Assembly (NCBI GenBank): GCA_002483135.1
Contig: DLHI01000036.1
Location: 1 to 64,000, forward strand
From: Hyphomonadaceae bacterium UBA7672
GTDB lineage: Bacteria; Pseudomonadota; Alphaproteobacteria; Caulobacterales; Hyphomonadaceae
Direction: 5' to 3'
DNA: 64,000 nt
Shown here: one piece after another, positions 9,278 to 17,908 of the stretch
Numbering within the stretch: the first letter of the stretch is position 1
Layout of the letters: each line of letters starts with the position of its first letter
Notes under the pieces: model-generated
Told to the model about the DNA's origin: nothing
Databases searched by the model: none
Seen by the model: the letters and a program-made list of their open reading frames with translations, nothing else
Translations under genes and position numbers: made by a program

Positions 9278-9640
9278 TCACATCGGCGGCAGACCAATCC
9301 CAATTCCGCGCTCCAGTTTCCATGACAATGTTTGCCGGCGCAGAGCCCCTTTGAGGCCCTTCCCCGCGAAGTGCTCCAACGCCGGCCGCCACGGCACGAG
9401 CAACTTGTGGCGATCGGCGATGATCAGCGCCATTCGACCTTGGGCCAAATCAATCCGCCGCGCGTAAACCCCCGCCACCCGATTGGGGACATGCGTGAGC
9501 ACATGCAGCCCAAGCTCGCCGGACAGCTCCTTCGCCTTGGCGGATAGCTCCAATGCCGCCATGCGCTCAAGCGCCTTGCGTGGTGGACAGGGCTCCTGGT
9601 CCGCCACCCCCCGTGGTCGGTTAGCTTGCTCGCAATTCAT
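9278..9640 (-). pseudogene. Relaxase-type (DUF3363-like) C-terminal fragment
   Basis: This leftward frame of 120 residues contains VAGVYARRIDLAQGRMALI followed by LLVPWRPALEHFAGK and a Lys/Arg-rich end with SWKLERGIGIGLP. That order resembles the C-terminal end of DUF3363/VirD2-like relaxases of conjugative elements, where GVYRRR, LVPWRPALE and a terminal RKRGLGL segment occur. A full relaxase is several times longer and the nuclease domain is absent. It is therefore read as a stump left by the IS insertions, although small stand-alone proteins of this type exist. The match is from memory of the family and is not certain. Confidence 0.45.
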
Positions 9641-9687
9641 GGCACCCTAACTTCCATTACTTTAGGGGCTTAGAGGGTCGTGTCCTA

Positions 9688-10795
9688 ATGCGCGAAAGCG
9701 ATTCAAGTTTTCTGTCGGGAGGCGGAAATCTTGGCCAGTTGATGCGAGAGTTTGACTGGACGCAGTCAACGCTCGGCTTGCCCGCCGTCTGGCCGCAGAG
9801 TCTTCGCTCCGCAATCTCCATCTGTTTAGGCACGACGTTCCCTATAGCCATCTACTGGGGCCCCGATCTGTCCTTAATCTACAATGACGCTTGGGCTCCC
9901 ATTCCGGGAACGAAGCACCCCTGGGCGCTTGGCCGACCAGGTCGCGATGTCTGGCCTGAAATATGGTCTGACATCGGACCGCTTTTCGAGAAGGTCCAGC
10001 AGTCGGGCGAAGGTGTGTGGCAACAGGACCAGCTGCTGCCCATGAACCGACATGGCCATATCGAGGAGTGCTACTTCAACTTTACCTTTAGCCCCATCCG
10101 GGGCGAGGGGGGGCAGTTGAGGGCATCTTCAACGCGGTCATCGAAACCACGGCGCAAGTCGTAGGAGAGCGGCGAGAACGCGCGCTGCGCCATATTGCGG
10201 AACGTCTCAATGGGGCCAGCTCTGGAGATGTCGTGCTAGAGGCAGTTGCAGCACTATCTTCGAAGCACGGCGAAGACTTGCCGTTCATCTTGTTTTATGT
10301 CGCCAAAAACGACGAAACCGTAGCGACGGCTGGAAGGTCGGCGCTAGGCGCCACATCAAGCGGCACGTCCAACAATCCGCATGAATACGTCGACCGACGC
10401 TCGTCGAATCTATATTGCGCGCCCGGGCTACAGGGCACCCTCAAGAGCTTGCTAGGCTTCCCGTAAGTCTCCACCCCCTGGCGGCATCCTCCCCGTGGCC
10501 AGAGCCAGTCAGGTCGGCGGTCATCCTCCCCCTGCACTCTCAAAGTGGAGCAGCCATCCCCCTCGTAATGGTGGTTGGCCTGAGCCCAAGACGCGCCTTC
10601 GACGCCGACTATCAGGCCTTTGTCATACGCGCTGCGGAACATGTCTCAAAGGGCATAGCGAGCGCCCGAGCTTATGAGAGCGAGCGCCAACGTGCAGCCG
10701 CGCTAGAGGAGATCGATCTCGAAAAAACGTTGTTCTTCTCCAATGTGAGTCATGAATTTCGCACGCCTCTCACGTTGATGATGGGTCCAATACCC
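9688..10795 (+). pseudogene. PAS/GAF hybrid sensor histidine kinase, decayed and truncated
   Basis: The first frame (9688-10164) encodes a PAS-like sensor with FPIAIYWGPDLSLIYNDAW, HPWALGRPGRDVWPEIW and GHIEECYFNFTFSPIR, as in large soluble sensor kinases. After a run of seven G residues (10107-10113) the homology continues in another frame as GIFNAVIETTAQVVGERRER and a GAF-like stretch, then shifts again near 10400-10440 to RSAVILPLHSQSGAAIPLVM. It ends in the dimerisation helix FFSNVSHEFRTPLTLMMGP with the phospho-acceptor His. At about 10790 the gene is cut and joined to IS3 transposase sequence, so the ATPase and receiver domains are lost. At least two frameshifts and the truncation make it non-functional. 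Confidence 0.8.
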
Positions 10796-10798
10796 GCG

Positions 10799-11082
10799 GT
10801 GCGCGCTATCATCCCCAGACCCAGGGCAAGATCGAACGCTGGCATCAAACGCTCAAGAACCGCATCCTGCTCGAAAACTACTTCCTGCCCGGCGACCTCG
10901 AAGCCCAAATCGCCGCATTCGTCGGCCACTACAATCATCAGCGCTACCACGAGGGCCTGAACAACCTGACGCCCGCCGACGTTTACACCGGGCGCGGCCA
11001 CACCATCCTGCTTGAGCGTGAGAAGACGAAAAGGAAGACAATGAAGCTACGGCGCTTGCACCACGCCAGAGCCGCCGCTTAA
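10799..11082 (+). pseudogene. IS3-family transposase OrfB, 3' fragment
   Basis: In the frame starting with codon TAT at 10807 the translation is YHPQTQGKIERWHQTLKNR, then YFLPGDLEAQIAAFVGHYNH and LNNLTPADVYTGRG, ending ARAAA before TAA at 11080-11082. This is the conserved C-terminal end of the IS3-type integrase-core transposase, including the Glu-containing QGKIERWH segment. Only the last 90 or so codons remain; the 5' side is fused to the sensor-kinase gene. The 70 bases after the stop, up to about 11150, look like the IS right end. Confidence 0.8.
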
Positions 11083-11149
11083 CTCAAACCAGATGAGCCG
11101 AACCTCCTGAACATCAGGCAGCCACAGGTCTCAAATTATCTGACGACGG

Positions 11150-11335
11150 ACAAGCGACTGGTTGATGCGCTGCCGACGGTGCGGGCGAAAGCTGATGGTT
11201 CGCTACACCGGCGTCAACCACGACATTCCCCGCTACTCCCATATCCGGGGATGGCTGGAACGTGGAGAGCCGCGCTGCATCGCCTTCGGCGGATTGAGGA
11301 TCGACGATGCAATCGAGTTCGCGCTCCTGCGCGTC
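11150..11335 (+). pseudogene. Serine recombinase zinc-ribbon fragment
   Basis: The frame reads LMRCRRCGRKLMVRYTG, then IPRYSHIRGWLERGEPRCIA and FGGLRIDDAIEFALLRV. CxxCG...C is the zinc beta-ribbon of large serine recombinases (resolvase/invertase family). Both ends are lost: the IS3 right end abuts the 5' side and IS3 OrfA sequence of the opposite orientation takes over at about 11330. About 60 residues of a protein normally 500-700 long remain. It points to a former integrative element at this spot. Confidence 0.7.
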
Positions 11336-11460
11336 CGTGAACTTCGACGCCTTCATCCCCTCGCTCCTCCCAGCCAGGAAAAATAGGGTAAAAATCCTAG
11401 CCCAAAACGGTTCAGTTTTTCGGGTCAAGACCATCGGTTTTCAGCAGAAAATCACTTAGC
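11327..11460 (-). mobile_element. IS3-family left-end fragment with OrfA start
   Basis: Leftward from ATG at 11354-11356 the frame begins MKASKFTDAQ, the usual start of OrfA in a group of IS3 elements, preceded by GGGAGGAG as a ribosome binding site and by an AT-rich leader (CTAGGATTTTTACCC). Homology stops after about ten codons, where recombinase sequence of the other strand begins. This is a second IS3 piece, opposite in orientation to the OrfB fragment at 10799-11082. Confidence 0.65.
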
Positions 11461-11621
11461 CTGTCGGCGCTCGCTCAAGCTTCCCCTACGACACTGTTGA
11501 CGCAGCGTGGAATTGATGTTGTGCATGACCCACGCGTCAACCATTTATGTTGGCGGCGCGCGGGCGTTACACACAGAGACTGGACGCCTCGGGAGGATCG
11601 TCGATAGGGAGGACGCGTCGA

Positions 11622-14306
11622 ATGGCGCAGCTAAATCGTTTTTCAATCGTGAGTCTGCTTGCGCTGGGACTGGCTATGCCAGCAATGGCGCAGGGCGCAG
11701 AAACTGGACCGCAACCGCCAACGGACGAAGACGACCAGGGCCGCGATGTCGTCGTCATCACCGCCAACAAGCGTGAAGAGACCGTCCAGGACGTCGCCGT
11801 GGCTGTTACGGCCATCACGTCCGAGAGCAAGCAGGAACTTGGTATTATCACCATGACCGACCTGACCAACGTCACGCCGGGCCTGTCTTACACTCCCGGC
11901 AACGAGCGCGTCACACTGCGCGGCGTCGGCCGCCTGACGAACTCCTTCGGCGCCGATCCGGGCGTGGCCAACTACAATGATGGCCTCTACACGGCGTTCG
12001 CGATCTTTGCGGGCAAGGACGCTGGTTTGATCGACCGCGTCGAAGTCCTGCGCGGACCGCAGGGCACGCTGTACGGCCGTAACGCCATCGGCGGCGCGAT
12101 CAACACGATCTCGAAGCGTCCGACCGACGACTTCTCGGTCGACTTAAAACTCGGTGCCGGCAACTTCGACTACACCAACGTGGTCGCAGCCGTTTCCGGT
12201 CCGGTCAACGACTGGCTCCGCTATCGTGTCGCTGGCCAGCGCGAGCAGCGTGACGGCGTAAACTACAACTACGGAACGGGTGAAAGTGAAGGCTGGGCAC
12301 TCAACGACTACTACTACGAACTCCAACTGGAAGGCGACATCGGCGACCGCTTCACGTGGTGGTTTAAGACTAGCGACCTCGGCTGGGAAAAAGCCGGTCC
12401 TCCGGGCGGCGGAACGTCGTTCTTCACTGACGCACCGAACCTGCCGCTCTTCAACCTCAATGGCGCCACCAGCGTGAACCCGGCGTTTGCTTACAGCAAT
12501 CCGTCAGTCATTTCGTATACGCAGGGTGGCACGCGCCAAGGTAACCCGTTCGCGACCAATGGGGAGCAGGCCTACAATTCAAACCGAGCGCAAACGAGTA
12601 AGATTGACCGGGCGGACGAATACATTCTGGAAGCCGTCTACTCGACCGATTGGTTCGATATAAAATATGTAGGCGGATACGAATACTACAACTACAGCCG
12701 GAGCCTGGACGCCGACGGCACGCCGATCAAGTCGGTGACTTACAATGCGATCACATCTCAGATTACGGCTGGCCCCTGTGCTGCTTTCGGCCCCAACCAG
12801 CTGCGTGGCTTCCCGACCTCGACGCTGACATCAGTCGGCGGCGGCGGCTGCATCACGGGGTCCGCTCCGCAAACGATCTTCCCTAACGCTACCGACACCT
12901 ATGGGGAAAGTCGCGCTTTCTTCTCGAACGAGATCAACCTTATTTCGACCACCGAAGGTCCGCTGCAGTGGATTGCGGGCGTCTATCAATACCAGGAAAA
13001 CAACGACCAGCCCGGTGCGGTAGTCACACTCGACGACGAGCCGCTAGCCGCGAGCTACCTCAACCCAACAACAGCAAGCGTCATCGCAAATCCAAACCGG
13101 TATCTGCTTCGCTTTACCAACACCGGCTTGTACAATGCCTACGGTCTGTACGGCCAGATGGACTACACGCTAAACGACCAGCTGAAGTTCACGGCAGGCC
13201 TGCGCTATTCCAAGGACATCAAGGAGTCTAAGGAGGAAGGTTTCGTCGCCTGCTACATACTCTGCTCCGGGCTGGGTCTGCCTGCGGCATACGGCAACAT
13301 CACCGCTATTGCGTTCGCGAACAGGCTGACGGCGACTGAAGCTGCCAACGGCTACACCGCCAGTCTCGACAGCAACGGCTTCGCCGTTCGCCGCCTGAAC
13401 GGATCGTGGGACGCTGTCACGGGCACTGTAGGCGTCGAATATCGTCCTTGGGACGACACTCTGACCTTCGCGAAGTACTCTCGCGGTTACAAGGCGGGCG
13501 GTTTCAACAATCTTGGCTTCGTCCTCAATCCCTATACCGACCCGGAGTCCGTCGACTCCTATGAGGCGGGCTGGAAGCAGACTTGGGCCGACTTAGGCCT
13601 CACGACCAACGCTGCGGTGTTCCTGTATAAGTACAACGATTCTCAAGCCCCACTGACGGTTGTCAACGAAGTGGCCGGCATCCGCACCTCGTCGACGGCG
13701 TTCGTCAATCTCCCGGAAGTTGAAACTACGGGCTTCGAACTCGAAGGCAACTGGAACCCGATCGATCCGCTGAACATCGGTTTCACCTATGCCTACCTGA
13801 ACGCCGAGATTACCCAGTCAGGCGTCTACAGCGACCCGACGCGTGATGATCGTTGCGTAGGCGCGACCCCGACCGCGCGCGTCACCTGCAACGCGACGTT
13901 CACGACGCTGATAGATCCTGCGTCTATCCGTTCGGTTGAAGGCAATCTCCTGGCCCAGACGCCGAAGAACAAGATCGCCTTGAACGCCTCGTATCGGTTC
14001 GAGATGGAAGACGGTTCCTACTTTCTGCCGACAGTCAGCTATTCTTGGCGCGACGAGTTCTTTGGCTCGTTCTTCAACAACGCGAACGAGGTTTCGCCCG
14101 CCTACGAGAACATCGACGCGCGTCTCAACTGGAAATCGGCTGACGATCTGCTGGGCCTGACCTTTTGGGTCCGCAACCTGACGGACGAAGACCAGACTGC
14201 AGGCGTCGGCGGCAATTCATTCCGCAAGGACGACAATGCCCGCTACCAGAACTTCGAATTCACGCCGCCGCGCACGTACGGCGTGGATCTGCTGATCCAC
14301 TACTAG
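11622..14306 (+). CDS. TonB-dependent outer-membrane receptor
   Basis: This 894-residue receptor imports a ligand across the outer membrane using TonB energy. The signal peptide (FSIVSLLALGLAMPAMAQ) is followed by a TonB-box-like DVVVITANKREETVQDV, a plug domain with DLTNVTPGLSYTPG and VEVLRGPQGTLYGRNAIGGA, and a beta-barrel ending in a motif with terminal aromatic residues (TYGVDLLIHY). ATG 11622 is chosen over an upstream in-frame start (11547) because GGGAGGA lies nine bases before it. The barrel type is common in Caulobacterales and Sphingomonadales, and the ligand (siderophore, sugar or aromatic) cannot be told. It stands alone, with IS debris upstream and a strong terminator downstream. 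Confidence 0.92.
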   Translation: MAQLNRFSIVSLLALGLAMPAMAQGAETGPQPPTDEDDQGRDVVVITANKREETVQDVAVAVTAITSESKQELGIITMTDLTNVTPGLSYTPGNERVTLRGVGRLTNSFGADPGVANYNDGLYTAFAIFAGKDAGLIDRVEVLRGPQGTLYGRNAIGGAINTISKRPTDDFSVDLKLGAGNFDYTNVVAAVSGPVNDWLRYRVAGQREQRDGVNYNYGTGESEGWALNDYYYELQLEGDIGDRFTWWFKTSDLGWEKAGPPGGGTSFFTDAPNLPLFNLNGATSVNPAFAYSNPSVISYTQGGTRQGNPFATNGEQAYNSNRAQTSKIDRADEYILEAVYSTDWFDIKYVGGYEYYNYSRSLDADGTPIKSVTYNAITSQITAGPCAAFGPNQLRGFPTSTLTSVGGGGCITGSAPQTIFPNATDTYGESRAFFSNEINLISTTEGPLQWIAGVYQYQENNDQPGAVVTLDDEPLAASYLNPTTASVIANPNRYLLRFTNTGLYNAYGLYGQMDYTLNDQLKFTAGLRYSKDIKESKEEGFVACYILCSGLGLPAAYGNITAIAFANRLTATEAANGYTASLDSNGFAVRRLNGSWDAVTGTVGVEYRPWDDTLTFAKYSRGYKAGGFNNLGFVLNPYTDPESVDSYEAGWKQTWADLGLTTNAAVFLYKYNDSQAPLTVVNEVAGIRTSSTAFVNLPEVETTGFELEGNWNPIDPLNIGFTYAYLNAEITQSGVYSDPTRDDRCVGATPTARVTCNATFTTLIDPASIRSVEGNLLAQTPKNKIALNASYRFEMEDGSYFLPTVSYSWRDEFFGSFFNNANEVSPAYENIDARLNWKSADDLLGLTFWVRNLTDEDQTAGVGGNSFRKDDNARYQNFEFTPPRTYGVDLLIHY

Positions 14307-14352
14307 TTGAGCTTCTTTGTCTTCCCAAGGCGGTGCTCCCGCAATTGGCACT

Positions 14353-14389
14353 GCGCCGACCCTCTCCCCAGGGTCGGCGCTTCTTTTTT
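14353..14389 (+). terminator. Rho-independent terminator of the receptor gene
   Basis: A perfect 11-bp stem (GCGCCGACCCT / AGGGTCGGCGC) with a six-base loop is followed by TTCTTTTTT. It lies about 45 bases after the receptor stop codon and is the clearest intrinsic terminator in the window. Confidence 0.92.
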
Positions 14390-14460
14390 GGTGGTGCTGT
14401 TCTCATAGGTCTAACGGTCGTGTCCCGATGATTGGCGTACGAGCGGTGCTGTTATCAGTG

Positions 14461-14617
14461 GACAGTCTCGCCAGCGCGCGCCGCAGCGAAGCACATGGAC
14501 AACACCCGAGATGATCCGACGATCATCTACCCGGTGCGCCCCCCGTCGGCCCCTCGGCAGCAACGGTTCGCTCTTCGTCCACTCAGCATCACTGAGCCAG
14601 TAACGACGCTTCTTCAT
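14461..14617 (-). pseudogene. IS5-family transposase, N-terminal fragment
   Basis: Leftward from ATG 14617 the frame reads MKKRRYWLSDAEWTKSEPLL, RGRRGAHRVDDRRIISGVVH and GARWRDCP, the conserved start of IS5-group (IS427-like) OrfA transposases. Homology ends after about 52 codons near 14461. The sequence before the start has a hairpin (AAGGCTCC / GGAGCCTT, 14623-14643), and AGTACGGACCCTAG at about 14679-14692 resembles an IS5-group end, so the right end of the element survives and the left part was deleted. Confidence 0.75.
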
Positions 14618-14692
14618 GACCAAGGCTCCTTCCTGGAGCCTTGAATCACTCAGCCAACAATCACGCCAGACCTAATTGAGTACGGACCCTAG

Positions 14693-15096
14693 AGTCGGAT
14701 CGTCTGAGGCGGAATCGCCACAGCGTTCCGCCGAAGGCGTGAATCCGACTCTAAAACAGGGAATCTAGAGCGCGTGCAGAACGTGTCGTTTCCGCCAGGA
14801 TCGATTGCGCCCTAGCGGCTTAGCCTACCGCGGGAGCGGTTTAGTACATTCGCCGATCTCCGACATTGGTAATCTTTCGTCGTTGGCGCACCCTGGCTGA
14901 CCGCGCCACCCGTGGCATGTCCGGCTTCGCCAGATTTTGGCGCGACACGGCCATACTCGCCTGCGTCATCAAGCGCGCCAACGACGAGAAGGCGGCACAG
15001 GAGGTGGCGGTCAAACCGAAGTAAGCGGCTGCCGGTCGCGGCTTGAAACTTCGCATGTTTGAGCGCTTGATGACGGTCGCGATGAGGGGGGCTGGC
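14693..15096. other. Gap after the IS5 remnant; possible short ORF
   Basis: Mostly non-coding. A short rightward frame from TTG 14867 to TAA 15025 gives about 52 residues (VIFRRWRTLADRATRGMSGF and on), basic with an acidic end, of unknown family and without a clear ribosome binding site. I cannot tell whether it is a gene. Nothing else is visible. Confidence 0.3.
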
Positions 15097-16344
15097 ATGG
15101 CGTGGGGAAGGATACTCGCACTTGGAATAGCGCTGGCGGCTTCACCCGCCCTGGCGCAAGGAGCCGGTCTGGCGGTAGGGCCCGACGCCGGCGGGTATCT
15201 CTGCCCCGACGGTCGCCAAGTCTACGTGAAGAGTTGCTACGACAACAGCCCGGGCTCGACCTGCGGCGTCATCTACCTGAACCAGCGCACAGGCGGGGCG
15301 TTGAACTTCCAGGTCGATACCGTGAGGACCCGGCCTGAGCTGCTGAAGGAAACGGCCGGCTGCGCGCTCTACCCAGTTGCCTTTGTCCAGTACGACGTGA
15401 AGCTGGTGCTGACCGCCAAGCCCATCGTGCAGCCCACCGCCCCGTCGGCAACCGCCCAGAACAATGCTGCTCAGGCCGTCGCCGCGTTCTCCGAAGGCCA
15501 GCGTCTGAAGAAAGCATACGATGAAAAGGGCGCGATCGCGTCCCTGAACCGCGCGATCCAACTCGACCCAACCTACGTGCCGGCGTGGATACTTCTCGGC
15601 GAAATCAAGGGACGGGGCTACGGGCACGAGGACAGCCTTCCCTATTAACAGAAGGCCCTCGCGCTGCAGCCGCAGAACCCGGAAGCGGCGGACAAGCTCT
15701 GCTTCGCCTCGCAGCTCGCGAAGCGCCCCGATCTGGGCCTCCCAGCCTGTTCGACCCTCCTGGGGATGAGGATCGCGGTCGAAGTGCAGGTCAACACCTA
15801 TTCCTCTCTTGGCGCTCTCTACGCGATCAAGGGCGATCACACAAAATCACTGGAGGCCTACCTCCAGGCGCTGAAGCTCGATCCCAACGAGGCCACACGC
15901 TGGGTGAATGCCGCTGCATCCTACACGGCGCTGAACCGCAACCAGGACGCACTCACGTCATTGGACAACGCGCTGATGCTGAGACCGGGCGACAAGAACA
16001 CCCTCGCAGTGAGGGGCGACGCGCTGCGCCGCGCCAAGCGCTACGACGACGCAATCCGTTCCTACAACGAGGCGCTGAGCGTATCCGGGAACGATCCGGA
16101 ATACCGCGCCGGCATCGCCCTCGTGCTGAAGGACGCCGGCCGCAAGGCGGAATCCGACGCCGCCTACAAGGCCGCGACCGACGAAGCGCTGAAGCGGGGG
16201 CGGACGGCGCTGGCCGCCTACAAGGCTGGTGGGCTCGGCTATCAAGCAAACCTGATGTCGGCCACCGGCTACCAGACGTCGCTGGAACGCTGGGACAAGG
16301 CCGCCGCCGCCAAGCTCGACGCCGAGATCAAGGCGGCGCGATAG
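15097..16344 (+). pseudogene. Secreted TPR-repeat protein interrupted by an in-frame stop
   Basis: ATG 15097, preceded by GAGGGGGG, starts a signal peptide (ILALGIALAASPALAQ) and a domain with paired Cys residues (GYLCPDGRQVYVKSCYDN). TPR repeats follow (AYDEKGAIASLNRAIQLDPT and YVPAWILLGEIKG). At 15646-15648 a TAA stop appears in SLPY-stop-QKALALQPQNPEAA, after which the same frame continues through at least three more TPR units (AIKGDHTKSLEAYLQALKLD, AALNRNQDALTSLDNALML-like) to TAG at 16342-16344. A single base change from a Tyr codon to TAA explains it. The second part can be read from ATG 15766. A functional product would be about 415 residues; the truncated one has 183 and lacks most TPRs. 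Confidence 0.75.
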
Positions 16345-16416
16345 CTTGACTATTTCGGCTCGCCGACCATCACGAGGTGAAGTTTTCGGGCTTCGTTTAC
16401 GCTGCGGCGACGCGCT

Positions 16417-16593
16417 TCAGGTCGGGAGCGTCACGGCTTCTATGTATTCGTCGCGGTACTCGACATAGTCGGCGCCAAGATCGTCCTGCCGGAAGCCATC
16501 AAGTTTTTTGGCTACCTTCACGTTCGATTCGATCTGGTTTCCCCCATCGGGTGGCGAAAAAGACAGCGTCGCAGTGATTTTGCTTTCAATCAT
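16417..16593 (-). CDS. Small hypothetical protein
   Basis: Leftward from ATG 16593 a 58-residue frame reads MIESKITATLSFSPPDGGNQ, then VKVAKKLDGFRQDDLGADY and an acidic end. The composition is protein-like and soluble, with no signal or membrane helix. The frame is open further upstream, but that part is Arg-rich and unconvincing. No family is recognised. Confidence 0.35.
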   Translation of the reverse strand: MIESKITATLSFSPPDGGNQIESNVKVAKKLDGFRQDDLGADYVEYRDEYIEAVTLPT

Positions 16594-16816
16594 ATTCGCG
16601 TCGATATTATGCAGCGGAGGCCCCGGCGATCGGCCGGGACCTTGTCGGTGGCCCTGCATGCGCTGATGAAGATTTAGGAGCGGCCGCATATGACGACAAA
16701 GGGACCTCTCCAGCGGACTCCGCCAGGACGAGTGGCATGTCACGCGCCGCGCCAACAGGGCGGACAGATGGCCCTGCCGACAAATCTTCCGCTCGTGTCA
16801 ATGTTCGCCTTATGGC

Positions 16817-17797
16817 TCAGTGACTGTCTACAGGCGACAACGTCTCGACCGCTTCCAAGAGCAACGACAGGAACCAACTGAACCCCGGCTCGCCTTCGCG
16901 ACTGGGGTCGAAGATCGCACCGAGTTCAACGGGGGGAGTTGGGTGGGGTGGAGCCAACGTCTGAATCTGATTGACAGGGAAGAGATCGGCGAACCCCTTC
17001 AGCGTCAGCGTGACATGGTCGGATTGAGAGGCAATCACTATGGCGTGCATTGGGTCCGTGACGACCATGCTTGTGCCGAATTCCCGCCTGCGCCCCCGCC
17101 CCACAACAGCGCGCGTTGCGTGGCCCAATTCGCGGCTTTCGTCAAAGAAACGCCGCAAATCGGGATAACCGGGGCTGATCACGCGATTGAGCTTCTCAAT
17201 GACGACGTGGCGCAAGTCCGCCAGCATTTCCATCGTCAATGGATCACGCACAACAGGATGATCCTTGCGTGCGATCCAGACCATGCGTTCGGTTCTGAGC
17301 CGGCGCCATGCGAGGCGGCCTGCAACATTGCTTGAAATCCCGAGCAGCAGGTCGATGCGTCCGTGTTCTACGTCCTCGGGCGACTGCTCCTCCAGTCGAT
17401 GCAGGCGCAGTCGAATGCCTGGAGCGGTCCTCGCAAGGCGTTTGACAATTGGCGGCAGCAGGACGAGGGCAGCGTAAGAGCCACTGCCGATCACGAATTC
17501 GCGTTCCGCAGTAGCAGGATCGAACTCTTCGCGGTTCAGCGCATGTCTGAGCTGGTCCATCGATGGGCTGATGCGGCGACCGATCTCAATCGCATAGGCA
17601 GTCGGCGCGAGGGCTCCACCTCTGCGTTCGAAAAGAGGATCATTTAGAGCCGTCCTCAGCCTGCCAAGCGCATGACTTATGGCGGACGGCGTCAAGCCCA
17701 TGTTTTCGGCCGCACGAGAAACGCTACGATGCTCCAAAAGCGCCTGAAGCACTTTGAACAAGTTAAGATCAAGATTTCTGAACTGAACAATATTCAT
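16817..17797 (-). CDS. LysR-family transcriptional regulator
   Basis: This 326-residue regulator has the LysR N-terminal HTH (LDLNLFKVLQALLEHRSVSR, AAENMGLTPSAISHALGRLR, DPLFERRGGALAPT) and a co-inducer domain of NodD/LysR type. It is divergent from the second efflux operon, with about 110 bases between. ATG 17797 is preferred to 17812, because the longer start would run into the palindrome at 17802-17815. LysR proteins usually control the divergent neighbour, so it probably switches on the HlyD-MFS-OMF genes when it binds a small, often aromatic, ligand; this role is inferred from position. Confidence 0.9.
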   Translation of the reverse strand: MNIVQFRNLDLNLFKVLQALLEHRSVSRAAENMGLTPSAISHALGRLRTALNDPLFERRGGALAPTAYAIEIGRRISPSMDQLRHALNREEFDPATAEREFVIGSGSYAALVLLPPIVKRLARTAPGIRLRLHRLEEQSPEDVEHGRIDLLLGISSNVAGRLAWRRLRTERMVWIARKDHPVVRDPLTMEMLADLRHVVIEKLNRVISPGYPDLRRFFDESRELGHATRAVVGRGRRREFGTSMVVTDPMHAIVIASQSDHVTLTLKGFADLFPVNQIQTLAPPHPTPPVELGAIFDPSREGEPGFSWFLSLLLEAVETLSPVDSH

Positions 17798-17801
17798 GTT
17801 T

Positions 17802-17815
17802 GGATTGCACAATCC
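17802..17815. promoter_or_regulatory. Perfect palindrome GGATTG-CA-CAATCC
   Basis: Six-base arms GGATTG and CAATCC flank a two-base centre. It lies directly upstream of the LysR start at 17797 and may be an autoregulatory site. Confidence 0.45.
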
Positions 17816-17831
17816 TCACTTGGTTCAAAGT

Positions 17832-17845
17832 ATATGTCAACATAT
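17832..17845. promoter_or_regulatory. Perfect palindrome ATATGT-CA-ACATAT (LysR-box candidate)
   Basis: Six-base arms around a two-base centre sit in the middle of the divergent LysR/efflux promoter region. The shape (T-N-A interrupted dyad) fits a LysR binding site. A third, weaker dyad, TGGTT-GCAT-AACCA, follows at 17847-17860. Confidence 0.5.
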
Positions 17846-17908
17846 CTGGTTGCATAACCAAAAAAAGCGGCAGTAGCCGGCAAACGTATTTCACAACGGG
17901 GCGTGGTA

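Noticed and set aside
15585..16349. Rightward frame (254 codons) over the TPR pseudogene
   Set aside because: Arg/Gly-rich out-of-frame reading; the TPR repeats lie in the other frame.
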